NCBI RefSeq assembly: GCF_004634245.1
Contig: NZ_SJTF01000004.1
Span: 1 to 64,000 of the forward strand
DNA length: 64,000 bases
Source of the DNA: Flavobacterium foetidum
Lineage (GTDB): Bacteria; Bacteroidota; Bacteroidia; Flavobacteriales; Flavobacteriaceae
Reading direction: 5' to 3'
The notes beneath the pieces were generated by a model. It did not search any database and was not told where the DNA came from. It saw only the letters and a list, made by a program, of their open reading frames with translations. Numbering within the stretch: position 1 is the stretch's first letter; each line of letters opens with the position of its first letter. The position numbers were made by a program, and so were the translations under genes. Shown piece after piece: positions 36,958 through 44,624 of the stretch.

Positions 36958-37638
36958 TTATATCTGTTCTTTTGGTCTCTTCTTTAAAAGCTTTAATAAG
37001 ACCGGAAACGTTGACATTACAATGATGATGATAATGATGTATTCGATATGTTTTTTAAGATCTATTCCTTGTTTTAAAAACACGCCATATAAATAATGTC
37101 CTGCGAAAATTAAAATAAAAGACCAAAGAACAGAACTTAAAATATTGTAAAACATAAATTTTTTCTTGTCCATCGAAACAATACCAGCCACGATTGGGGC
37201 AAAAGTTCTAAAAATCGGAAGAAAACGAGCATAAATAATAGCTTTTCCTCCGTACTTTTCAAAAAAGTCTTTAGACTGAAGCAAGTATTTCTTTTTAAAC
37301 CAAAAAGTATCTTCTTTTTTAAATAAATAATAGCCGCTTTTGGCTCCAAACCAATAACCGGTCATATTACCTAAAACTCCCATAATTGCGACAGCTGTCG
37401 AAAGCAGAAATACATTTATAAAATCTCCCGGAATATAAACTACATTTTCGATTAAATCCCTACTATAAATCCCTGCCAAAAAAAGCAGACTGTCTCCCGG
37501 AAGAAAGAACCCTGCAAAAAGTCCCGTTTCAGCAAACACAATAAACAAGACAATAAAGAGACCAATCTGGACACCTCCGACGCTTAAAGTGATGTAAAAT
37601 TCAGGGTTAACTAATTGGGTCCAGTCGAAATTATTCAT
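36958..37638 (-). CDS. DedA family membrane protein
   Basis: The protein has several membrane helices and the DedA hallmarks AETGLFAGFFLPGDSLLFLAG (residues ~36-56) and IIYARFLPIFRTFAPIVAG. DedA proteins are membrane-lipid-related transporters; some members flip undecaprenyl phosphate or phosphatidylethanolamine, but the substrate of this one is not evident. It is monocistronic. Confidence 0.93.
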   Translation of the reverse strand: MNNFDWTQLVNPEFYITLSVGGVQIGLFIVLFIVFAETGLFAGFFLPGDSLLFLAGIYSRDLIENVVYIPGDFINVFLLSTAVAIMGVLGNMTGYWFGAKSGYYLFKKEDTFWFKKKYLLQSKDFFEKYGGKAIIYARFLPIFRTFAPIVAGIVSMDKKKFMFYNILSSVLWSFILIFAGHYLYGVFLKQGIDLKKHIEYIIIIIIVMSTFPVLLKLLKKRPKEQI

Positions 37639-37737
37639 AAAATGATTTTGGTTGTTTTATAAATGTGTGAAAGTAACAATAATTTACTTTAACCACAATA
37701 AAATGCGGTTTTTTAAAAATAAATTAACTATTAAAAA

Positions 37738-37769
37738 AAGCCCAAGTCAATGCTTGGGCTTGAAAAAAT
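37738..37769 (-). terminator. Terminator after the HMA-domain gene
   Basis: A perfect 9-bp stem (AAGCCCAAG at 37738-37746 with CTTGGGCTT at 37753-37761) and a 6-nt loop carry a T run on the minus strand. It marks the end of the cluster that starts at the HYC_CC_PP gene. Confidence 0.85.
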
Positions 37770-38113
37770 TATTGCTGTCTCTCGTACTTGCAGCAGCTGT
37801 GAAGATTATCATAAGCTTCTTTGGTTGCCTTAACTTCCTTAGTATCATGGCCGACCTTTGCTATCGCATTATTCAAATCTGTTGTCGATGATTTTTCCTC
37901 ATTCATAACCACAGATAATTTATGCGAATCTACATCCCATGAAGCCATTTTTACTCCCGGAACTCCAAACGCCGCTTTCTCGATACGTTTTTTGCACTGC
38001 TCACAATTACCATTTACTTCCGTATCATATTTTAAATTCTTATTTTTTTTAGTCTGTGCCTGAACAGACAATCCTAAAAAAGCGAACATGACAGTTAAAA
38101 TTAAATTTCTCAT
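37769..38113 (-). CDS. Exported heavy-metal-associated (HMA) domain protein
   Basis: A signal peptide (MRNLILTVMFAFLGLSVQA) precedes a CopZ/MerP-like HMA fold with the metal ligands C37 and C40 in NGNCEQCKKRIEKAA. Unusually, a cysteine pair (C107-C108, HSCCKYER) sits close to the C-terminus. The exported location and the neighbouring TonB receptor and HYC_CC_PP genes point to periplasmic capture of a soft metal such as copper; this is inference. It starts 28 bp after the receptor. Confidence 0.88.
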   Translation of the reverse strand: MRNLILTVMFAFLGLSVQAQTKKNKNLKYDTEVNGNCEQCKKRIEKAAFGVPGVKMASWDVDSHKLSVVMNEEKSSTTDLNNAIAKVGHDTKEVKATKEAYDNLHSCCKYERQQ

Positions 38114-38141
38114 CTTATTTATTTTTAGTTTTTAAAATTGT

Positions 38142-40148
38142 TTATTTGATCTTAAATCGCAATCCGGCATAATACATTTGCCCGAATATAGGCGCATACG
38201 CCATTGATGCATCAAAATTTGGTCCAAAAGGATTTCCTGCTCCTAAAACAGCTTTTTCTTGCTTGTAATTTCCAATGTTTTCTCCACCTAAATAGACTTC
38301 AAAAACTGAAGAAAAAACTTTTGTCACCTGGGCATTCATAACAGCGTAAGAAGGCGAAAAATCAGGGAATTGGTCTTCTGCAGGATTAGACGCGGTGTAA
38401 GGCAATTGTTGTTTTCCTGTCCAATTGAATGTAAAATCAAATCGCCACAATTTGTCGTCTACTGTATTGGTTTCGTATTCTAGATTTCCAAGAAAACGAT
38501 GTTTTGCCTGCAACGGACGCTGGTATGTGCCACGAAGATAATCTGTCTGAATATCGTAAAATTTATAAGCTGTTCTTAAATTAAGGTTGCGAATAAGCTC
38601 ATAATTAAATTCTACCTGAAGACTGTTGGCAAATGAGTTTCCTTTCAAATTATAAAACAAAACTTCCTGCGGACTCTGCATTAAATCGACAACTGCCTGA
38701 TTTTGAAAATCAGTTCTGTAAAAATCGAATCCGGCTTCTGCATTTTTATTGAAAATTTTGAATTTCTGAGAAAAACTCAAACCGTAGTTCCATGCAATTT
38801 CAGCATTTAGCCCATATATTTTTCCGCTGTTATCTAGTATCGAAAAAGTTCGTGAACTTGCAAATAACTGCTGATTCTCAGCAAAAATATTAGCAGAACG
38901 TTTTCCTCTTCCAGCAGAAAAACGAATTACACCATTTTTCCACGGATTGTATCTCATGTGCAATCTAGGCGTAACAAAAACCCCAAGTCTGTTATGATTG
39001 TCTACTCTTCCTCCTAAAATCAAACTGAAATTATCAGTATTATCATAAGTGTATTCAAAAAAGGCCCCAACAGAATTATCAATTCGACTATAATCAGTAA
39101 AATTTACAAATTCCTGATATTGATCGTATGAAAAATTCAGCCCTGTAGTAAATTTATTCATGGTATTACTGATAATCGAGTTGAAAATCAAGTTCGAATA
39201 AAAACTGTTTTGCTTGATGTCATATTGATTGAGTCCGAAATAAGAATCTTGTTTATGACTGTTGAAAGCATTCTGAAAACCAATGCTTTGATAAGGCATA
39301 TCTTTAAAGACATAACCTAATTTGGTAGAAACATCAAAACGTTCTGTATTGATTTCAGAACCCCAGTAATTTGTAGTGCCACGGTCGCGATCTTTATCAA
39401 AATCAACCTCACCTGTCTGTTTTTTATCATTCATATATCTGAAATTGATAAAACTTACAATACCGCTTTCTGGATCATAATATTGATAACGATTCAATAC
39501 GTTAATTTGTTTTCCTAACGGATTATCCAAAAAACCATCGTCATTCATGTCGTTTTTTGCCACACGCGTATTTCCGTGAACAAAAAGGCTTGTCGCCCAC
39601 TTATCTGATAATTTTTTATTGAAATGTGTATTCAGCTCAAAACGTGCATCTGTAGAGCCATAAACATTCAGGAAAAAAGGAATGTCGTTTAAGGGTTTTA
39701 AAAGTTCTGTATTAATTTGTCCTGAAATACTCTCATACCCGTTTACAACGCTTCCTGCTCCTTTAGTTATCTGAACGCTTTCAATCCAAGTTCCAGGAGT
39801 AAACGACAGACCATACGCCTGCGAAGCTCCTCTTACAGAAGGAATGTTTTCTTCGGTTATCATTAAATACGGACTCGTTAAGCCAAGCATTCTGATTTGT
39901 TTGGTACCCGTAAGCGCATCCGAAAAATTTACATCAATTGACGGATTGGTTTCAAAACTTTCGGCAAGATTGCAACAAGCCGCTTTAAGAAGTTCTTTGC
40001 TTGTTATTACAGATGTATTTGCTGTAAGCGTATAGGATTTTTTTATCCCTTTTTGCTTTTTAGTGATTTTTACTTCGTCTAAATCTTCCTGAGAAAGCGC
40101 AGAAACAGAAAGCATCAACATCACAAAAAGCATGATATTTTTTTGCAT
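38142..40148 (-). CDS. TonB-dependent receptor of the HYC_CC_PP/HMA cluster, probably metal uptake
   Basis: A signal peptide ending in SALSQ is followed by a short start EDLDEVKITKKQKG, a plug domain (about 45-165, including LLKAACCNLAESFETNPSID and PGTWIESVQITKGAGSVVNGYES) and a 22-stranded barrel that ends ...YYAGLRFKIK. It has no carboxypeptidase-like domain. The cysteine pair in the plug (AACCNLAESF) is a recurrent feature of receptors next to HMA genes in Flavobacteriia. Copper or another soft metal is likely by context only. Confidence 0.88.
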   Translation of the reverse strand: MQKNIMLFVMLMLSVSALSQEDLDEVKITKKQKGIKKSYTLTANTSVITSKELLKAACCNLAESFETNPSIDVNFSDALTGTKQIRMLGLTSPYLMITEENIPSVRGASQAYGLSFTPGTWIESVQITKGAGSVVNGYESISGQINTELLKPLNDIPFFLNVYGSTDARFELNTHFNKKLSDKWATSLFVHGNTRVAKNDMNDDGFLDNPLGKQINVLNRYQYYDPESGIVSFINFRYMNDKKQTGEVDFDKDRDRGTTNYWGSEINTERFDVSTKLGYVFKDMPYQSIGFQNAFNSHKQDSYFGLNQYDIKQNSFYSNLIFNSIISNTMNKFTTGLNFSYDQYQEFVNFTDYSRIDNSVGAFFEYTYDNTDNFSLILGGRVDNHNRLGVFVTPRLHMRYNPWKNGVIRFSAGRGKRSANIFAENQQLFASSRTFSILDNSGKIYGLNAEIAWNYGLSFSQKFKIFNKNAEAGFDFYRTDFQNQAVVDLMQSPQEVLFYNLKGNSFANSLQVEFNYELIRNLNLRTAYKFYDIQTDYLRGTYQRPLQAKHRFLGNLEYETNTVDDKLWRFDFTFNWTGKQQLPYTASNPAEDQFPDFSPSYAVMNAQVTKVFSSVFEVYLGGENIGNYKQEKAVLGAGNPFGPNFDASMAYAPIFGQMYYAGLRFKIK

Positions 40149-40252
40149 AAAAAAGATTTTAATAATTTAGAAAATTGCTGTTTCTTGTTCGTAATAAAAT
40201 AGACAGAAACAGTTCAGCACAAGCTATAAAAGCTTGATTCTAAACATTAAAA

Positions 40253-40651
40253 TCAGGAATAAAAGAGGTATTGATTGTATAATTTGAATAAAGGAGGTGC
40301 ATTCGCATCAGAATAATACGAAATGACTTCTTTGTTTTTAAAATTGGATACAGCCGCAAAAACAAATGGCTTATAATCCTGAATTACAGCTGGAAACTCG
40401 AACTGCAAAAAGAAAAACTTAAGAGTTGCGTCGTCCGACTTTTTCTCAATCTGAACTAATTTGTCTTTACAACAAGAATTCTTTTTTTCTTTAGAACCGC
40501 AGCATTTTTTTTCAGGTTCTGCTTTCACGGTTGTATTTAAAGAAACCGAGGCAATTTTTCCGCCGCAGTAATGCACATCAATAGCAAACCCAATATTGGA
40601 GACCATTAACAGGAAAGCAAGAAGTAATACTGTGCACTTTTTAAAATTCAT
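40253..40651 (-). CDS. HYC_CC_PP family protein
   Basis: The 132-residue protein has a signal peptide (MNFKKCTVLLLAFLLMVSNIGFA) and the three marks that give the family its name: H27-Y28-C29 in VDVHYCGG (read DVHYCGG), cysteine pairs at 50-51 and 60-61, and P119-P120 near the C-terminus (APPLFKLYNQYLFYS). The function is unknown. The cysteine-rich middle and the metal-type neighbours suggest metal binding at the periplasmic side. It is the first gene of the three-gene cluster. Confidence 0.88.
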   Translation of the reverse strand: MNFKKCTVLLLAFLLMVSNIGFAIDVHYCGGKIASVSLNTTVKAEPEKKCCGSKEKKNSCCKDKLVQIEKKSDDATLKFFFLQFEFPAVIQDYKPFVFAAVSNFKNKEVISYYSDANAPPLFKLYNQYLFYS

Positions 40652-40655
40652 ACCG

Positions 40656-40690
40656 CAAAATTATTAAAAATGATGCCAGAAAAAAACAAA
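40656..40690 (-). promoter_or_regulatory. Promoter of the HYC_CC_PP cluster, possibly leaderless
   Basis: On the minus strand TAATTTTG (40663-40656) matches TAnnTTTG, with a TTTG 23 bp upstream (40690-40687). Only 4 bp separate the -7 box from the ATG, so the transcript would start at or very near the start codon. Confidence 0.5.
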
Positions 40691-40698
40691 AATAAATG

Positions 40699-41145
40699 TT
40701 ATTTTTTGGAATACTGCAACTGGTAATAAAATGCCGGAATAAAAATCAATAAAAAAATAGGCTGAATAATGAATCGCCTAACATAGAAAAGCAACCAGTT
40801 TGCATCTTGAAAAAAATAAAGTATCGCACAGAAAAAGCCAAAAAGCAACAGTCCAAAAAAGAGGTATAAAAACAAGCTAAACTTTAAGATTTCTTTATCT
40901 AAAAATAAATAATAAAGCAAAATCAAAGACAAGCCAGAGTTTAAAGTGTAACGCAGCAGCAATCCCGAAAACAAAGGCAAAGCATCGAATTCGGGAAAAG
41001 GCTTATCTTTAAAATCCAATTTAAAAAATTCCAGAAAAGGATCGTAAAAAAGTGTATTCTCGAAACCACGAATTAATGCAAAACCAAAAATAACGGCAAT
41101 TGCAATTATGATTTTGACTTTATTTTGTCTGATTTTTTGAAGCAT
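40699..41145 (-). CDS. Exosortase F system-associated membrane protein
   Basis: The 148-residue product has several membrane helices and the family phrases RGFENTLFYDPFLEFF (~26-41), FPEFDALPLFSGLLLRYTLN (~50-69) and FVRRFIIQPIFLLIF (~125-139, read YVRRF). This small protein is found next to XrtF in Flavobacteriia and has no known activity. It overlaps xrtF by 26 bp and is translated together with it. Confidence 0.88.
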   Translation of the reverse strand: MLQKIRQNKVKIIIAIAVIFGFALIRGFENTLFYDPFLEFFKLDFKDKPFPEFDALPLFSGLLLRYTLNSGLSLILLYYLFLDKEILKFSLFLYLFFGLLLFGFFCAILYFFQDANWLLFYVRRFIIQPIFLLIFIPAFYYQLQYSKK

Positions 41146-41671
41146 ATTTCGAAAAATTATTGATCCATATCAACCATAAAACAAACACAAAACCATAAAT
41201 TATTAGCGGAAAAACAACTCCATGAAGAAAATGGGAATGTTGCGGATAATAGTAAATAAGCACTGTAAGGAACGCAATTCGCATTACATTTAAAACATGA
41301 ATCGACACAATTCCAAAAAATATAAAAAGGATAGTTGTTTTGAGTTTTCCCGAAAATGCCGCGATAAAAGAAACAAACAAAATAATAACACTTACCGCAT
41401 TGCAGCCCTCAATTATCCGGACTATATATTTTCCTTTAAAAATTACTTCAAGCCATGGGTCAGAGATACTTTTCTGGATTACAACATCATAATTTAAAAG
41501 GCTCAAAAGTTGCCCGACGTTATGTCCAGCAAAAGTCGTAATTCCGTCCAAATCATTTATTTCATAACTATTTAGGTAGAATTTATACAGTATTGTCAGA
41601 ACAATGTAGACCAAAAAGAAAGTGCCTACAAAATTAAGAAAGGGCTTAAACTGAATCAGATACTTTTTCAA
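41120..41671 (-). CDS. xrtF: Exosortase family protein XrtF
   Basis: This membrane transpeptidase or protease cleaves proteins carrying a C-terminal sorting signal. The catalytic set is visible: C90 in EGCNAVSV, R131 in NVMRIAFL and H150 (or H147) in SHFLHGVVF. The 183-residue length with about five helices matches the minimal exosortase core. No obvious substrate with a matching C-terminal tag lies in the window. The partner gene overlaps its 3' end. Confidence 0.92.
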   Translation of the reverse strand: MKKYLIQFKPFLNFVGTFFLVYIVLTILYKFYLNSYEINDLDGITTFAGHNVGQLLSLLNYDVVIQKSISDPWLEVIFKGKYIVRIIEGCNAVSVIILFVSFIAAFSGKLKTTILFIFFGIVSIHVLNVMRIAFLTVLIYYYPQHSHFLHGVVFPLIIYGFVFVLWLIWINNFSKYASKNQTK

Positions 41672-41684
41672 AAGATTTTTTTTT

Positions 41685-41692
41685 CAAATTTA
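41685..41692 (-). promoter_or_regulatory. -7 element (TAAATTTG) of xrtF
   Basis: TAAATTTG on the minus strand matches TAnnTTTG and ends 13 bp before the xrtF ATG, which gives a very short leader. Confidence 0.4.
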
Positions 41693-41717
41693 TGTATTTT
41701 TTGACTTCAGCTTTAAA

Positions 41718-41725
41718 TACTTTTG
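41718..41725 (+). promoter_or_regulatory. -7 element (TACTTTTG) of the GAF-domain gene
   Basis: TACTTTTG matches TAnnTTTG and ends 17 bp before the ATG. It lies in the 71-bp divergent gap shared with xrtF. Confidence 0.45.
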
Positions 41726-41742
41726 TATAAAATTTTTATACC

Positions 41743-42198
41743 ATGACATTTCAAGAATTACAGCCAAAAGTAAGTGAGATTATCGCTACTGCTGCTACCA
41801 ATAGAGACGAAAAACTGCTGGCAGTGTGCCAGCTTTTAAACGAAAACGTAGAATATTACAACTGGGTTGGATTTTACTTTGCCAATCACGAAGCCAAAAC
41901 GCTTCATTTAGGACCTTATGTTGGTGCTGAAACAGACCACACGGTGATTCCGTTCGGAAAGGGAATCTGCGGACAAGTAGCAGAAAGCAATGCCAATTTT
42001 GTGGTTCCAGATGTTAAAGCACAAGACAATTATATCGCTTGCAGCCTTACCGTTAAATCTGAAATCGTGGTTCCGCTATTCGTAAATGGAGTTAATATTG
42101 GGCAGATTGATATTGACAGCCACGTTATTGATCCTTTTACAGAAGCCGACGAACGCTTTTTAGAATTTGTAAATCAAGAAGTTGCTAAATTATTCTAA
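41743..42198 (+). CDS. GAF-domain free methionine-(R)-sulfoxide reductase
   Basis: The 151-residue protein is a single GAF domain of the fRMsr type, which reduces free methionine R-sulfoxide with thioredoxin. The segment IPFGKGICGQVAES (69-82) and DNYIACSLTVKSEIVVPL (95-112) hold the two key cysteines, C76 and C100. The third, non-essential cysteine of the family (before PFGKG) is replaced. It stands divergent to xrtF, a neighbourhood often seen in Flavobacteriia. Confidence 0.88.
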   Translation: MTFQELQPKVSEIIATAATNRDEKLLAVCQLLNENVEYYNWVGFYFANHEAKTLHLGPYVGAETDHTVIPFGKGICGQVAESNANFVVPDVKAQDNYIACSLTVKSEIVVPLFVNGVNIGQIDIDSHVIDPFTEADERFLEFVNQEVAKLF

Positions 42199-42235
42199 AA
42201 AAATCCGTATTTTTACTGTAATAGATAGTTTCTAA

Positions 42236-42931
42236 ATGAAAAAAAACATCTTCTTTTTACTGTATTTTTTAGTTTCAGTTAGTCTATCTGCGCAAATCAA
42301 TGTTGTTTCAAAAAAAATCTTCCTTGACTCCTTAAATCAGGAAACTACTCCAGATAAATACGTGTATATGAGAGTAATTACTAATTATTCTCAAAAGAGC
42401 GCGCGTTATGTAGTAACCGATTTCTACAAAAACGGAAGAAAAAAAATGACCGGATGCACTTTGGACAGGGATATTTTAAAAAAAGACGGAGAATTTATCT
42501 ATTACTTTAAAAATGGAGCAAAGGAATCGGTTGTAAATTATACGGAAGACCATAAAAACGGCAAAGAAATCAACTGGTACGAAAACCAAAGTAAAAAATC
42601 AGAGAAACAGAATTCATGGGATCCGAAAACAAAAAAGTCTCAAACCTTGATTCTTAATTGCTGGAACGAAGATAAAACACAAACTGTAACTGACGGAAAT
42701 GGCGAATATGAAGAAACCAATGGATTTATAACTCAAAAAGGAGAAATAAAAAATGGCTTAAAACAAGGAATCTGGCAGGGAAATGATTCGTCTAAAAATA
42801 TTTCGTTTACCGACAATTATGAGAAAGGTGTTTTAGTCTCTGGAGTGAGCGTAGATGCCAACAATGTAAAAACTTCATATTCTTCTTTAACTGAAAAACA
42901 GAGTGGCAAAAGGGCTTCAAAGTCAAAATAA
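42236..42931 (+). CDS. Exported MORN-repeat protein, paralogue of the next gene without the TonB domain
   Basis: A signal peptide (MKKNIFFLLYFLVSVSLSA) is followed by MORN-like repeats of the YwqK type (DFYKNGRKKMTGC, YYFKNGAKESVVNYTEDHKNGKEINWYEN, GEIKNGLKQGIWQG). It is similar over its full length to the first two thirds of the next gene, but it stops after the repeats with a basic tail (KQSGKRASKSK). No function can be assigned. The 93-bp gap suggests a tandem duplication within one transcription unit. Confidence 0.8.
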   Translation: MKKNIFFLLYFLVSVSLSAQINVVSKKIFLDSLNQETTPDKYVYMRVITNYSQKSARYVVTDFYKNGRKKMTGCTLDRDILKKDGEFIYYFKNGAKESVVNYTEDHKNGKEINWYENQSKKSEKQNSWDPKTKKSQTLILNCWNEDKTQTVTDGNGEYEETNGFITQKGEIKNGLKQGIWQGNDSSKNISFTDNYEKGVLVSGVSVDANNVKTSYSSLTEKQSGKRASKSK

Positions 42932-43024
42932 CCGCCTTAGATTTTTTTTGATTTATTGATTTCAATCTTTTGTTGATTTGTCTTAAAAATATTACTTTGG
43001 CTTGATTTTATTTCCAACCCTTTT

Positions 43025-43969
43025 ATGAAACAAATTTTACGTATTTTATTTTTAGTTTTACTATCTACAAAAGCATTTTCACAAGATGCTGTAATTGCTA
43101 ATAAGTTAATTTATTTAGATTCTATGTGGGTACCAGCTACTCAGGAAGATTACAAATACACTAGACTTATCGAAGAATACTACTCAGATAAAAAATCTTA
43201 TATCTATAAAGACTATTACAAATCTGGAAAAATAAAATTTATTGCTACTACAACAGACAGAGATATTATGAAAATTGAGGGACAGGCTGTCTCTTATTAT
43301 GAAAATGGAAATAAAAAATACACCGTTAACTACGTCAATTCAAAGAAATCAGGAAAAGAATATAACTGGTACGAAAATGGAAATATAAAATCTGAGGTTT
43401 ACTATCCTGAAGATGGAAAAGGCAGTATTGAAGGCAAACTAAATAACTTTTGGAACCCTGAAAAAGAACAAATTGTAAAGGACGGAAACGGATATTACAG
43501 TTACAAAAGTGAAAACAGCGAAGAATCTGGAGAAATAAAAAACGGCGAACCAGAAGGCACTTGGAAAGGAAGCGATTTTAGGAGAAAATCAAGTTTCATT
43601 GAAATGTATAAAAATGGGAAATTGGTTTCTGGCATTACCACAGATTCTCTAAACATAAAACATTCTTACGGCACGAAATATCTTCAACCAAGTCCTAAGA
43701 ATGGAATGAATTCATTCTACAGTTATATTGGAAAGTCAATGCGCATTCCTTTTGAAGCCAGAAAAGTTTCTGGAAAAATATACATGACCTTTATAGTAGA
43801 TGAAGAAGGAAATCTAGTAGAACCAAAAGTAATAAAAGGCGTTGGTTATGGCATTGATGAAAACGCAATACAATTGATTAAAGAAGCAAAGAAATGGAAT
43901 CCTGGAAAGAACAGAGGGATTCCCGTAAGAGCTCTTTACAAACTACCAATAACCATAATGGCAAAGTAA
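43025..43969 (+). CDS. Exported MORN-repeat protein with TonB C-terminal domain
   Basis: A signal peptide (MKQILRILFLVLLSTKAFS) is followed by MORN-like repeats (KDYYKSGKIKFIA, SYYENGNKKYTVNY, NWYENGNIKSEVYY, GEIKNGEPEGTWKG) and, from about residue 235, a TonB_C domain (GKIYMTFIVDEEGNLVEPKVIKG, AKKWNPGKNRGIPVRALYKLPI). Since there is a cleavable signal and no N-terminal anchor, it is not a classical TonB. Such proteins are common in Bacteroidota, with unknown role. It duplicates the preceding gene. Confidence 0.85.
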   Translation: MKQILRILFLVLLSTKAFSQDAVIANKLIYLDSMWVPATQEDYKYTRLIEEYYSDKKSYIYKDYYKSGKIKFIATTTDRDIMKIEGQAVSYYENGNKKYTVNYVNSKKSGKEYNWYENGNIKSEVYYPEDGKGSIEGKLNNFWNPEKEQIVKDGNGYYSYKSENSEESGEIKNGEPEGTWKGSDFRRKSSFIEMYKNGKLVSGITTDSLNIKHSYGTKYLQPSPKNGMNSFYSYIGKSMRIPFEARKVSGKIYMTFIVDEEGNLVEPKVIKGVGYGIDENAIQLIKEAKKWNPGKNRGIPVRALYKLPITIMAK

Positions 43970-44048
43970 AAATTTCAACTCAGGAATTAACTCCAAATCA
44001 GTAAAAAAGGATTTTATACACATCTATTTTAAGATTCTTTTATTTTTG

Positions 44049-44080
44049 TTTGATTCTTTTGTTTTTTTAATCTAATTTTG
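44049..44080 (+). promoter_or_regulatory. Promoter of rpsO
   Basis: TTTG (44049-44052), 20 bp of spacer and TAATTTTG (44073-44080) make the best match in the window to the Bacteroidota consensus. The -7 box ends 55 bp before the rpsO ATG. Confidence 0.65.
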
Positions 44081-44135
44081 CACCCGTCTTACAAAAGATG
44101 TACGACATACATAAAAATCATTAAATAATATTGGA

Positions 44136-44402
44136 ATGTATTTAACTAAAGAAAAGAAAGAAGAAATTTTTGCACAACACGGTGGTGCTACAAACACAGG
44201 AAGTGCAGAAGGTCAGATTGCATTGTTCACTTACAGAATCGCACACTTAACTGAGCATTTGAAAAAAAATCGTCACGATTACAACACTGAGCGTTCTCTT
44301 GTACTATTAGTAGGTAAAAGAAGAGCTTTGTTGGATTACTTGAAAAAGAAAGATATCAACAGATATCGTGAGATTATCAAAGTATTGAATATCAGAAAAT
44401 AA
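44136..44402 (+). CDS. rpsO: Small ribosomal subunit protein uS15
   Basis: The 88-residue protein reads as a full S15 (GSAEGQIALFTYRIAHLTEH, LLVGKRRALLDYLKKKD, ending RYREIIKVLNIRK), which binds 16S rRNA early in assembly of the small subunit. pnp follows downstream, the same order as in E. coli, where the two are linked in regulation. Confidence 0.98.
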   Translation: MYLTKEKKEEIFAQHGGATNTGSAEGQIALFTYRIAHLTEHLKKNRHDYNTERSLVLLVGKRRALLDYLKKKDINRYREIIKVLNIRK

Positions 44403-44412
44403 TCAATATAGA

Positions 44413-44440
44413 AAAGAGGTGCGAAAGTGCCTCTTTTTTT
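44413..44440 (+). terminator. Terminator after rpsO with a GAAA tetraloop
   Basis: A 10-bp stem with two wobble pairs closes a GAAA tetraloop and is followed by a run of T. It lies right after the rpsO stop. Confidence 0.8.
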
Positions 44441-44441
44441 A

Positions 44442-44525
44442 TTAGCCCCCTAACCTCCGAAGGGGGAAATATCAAGAGATATTTTTTTTATTTGAATGCT
44501 CCCCCTTTGGGGGTTGGGGGGCTAA
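44442..44525. repeat. Long GC-rich inverted repeat (26-bp arms)
   Basis: The arms 44442-44467 and 44500-44525 pair at 23 of 26 positions around a 32-nt AT-rich loop. The arms begin TTAGCCCCC and end GGGGGGCTAA, strikingly GC-rich for this genome. It looks like a dispersed palindromic element between rpsO and pnp. Confidence 0.85.
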
Positions 44526-44542
44526 AAAGTTTGGTTTTTCAT

Positions 44543-44599
44543 TGGGTTTTAGACAACAACAACTACACACAACAACAACTACAACACAACTAAAACCCA
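44543..44599 (+). promoter_or_regulatory. pnp leader hairpin with unstructured CA-rich loop
   Basis: A perfect 10-bp stem (TGGGTTTTAG at 44543-44552 with CTAAAACCCA at 44590-44599) encloses a 37-nt loop made only of A, C and T, mostly ACAAC repeats. It ends 25 bp before the pnp ATG. In E. coli a leader hairpin governs autoregulation of pnp; a similar role here is inference. Confidence 0.55.
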
Positions 44600-44624
44600 T
44601 TGTATAATCAAAAAGGAAAAATTT

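Noticed and set aside
42236..42931. Toxin-antitoxin antitoxin of the YwqK type
   Set aside because: The MORN-like repeats resemble proteins labelled this way, but the protein is exported and has no toxin partner nearby, so the label would mislead.
44553..44589. Sequencing artefact or microsatellite without meaning
   Set aside because: The ACAAC-rich run is enclosed by a perfect 10-bp stem, so it was kept as a candidate leader structure and not dismissed as noise.
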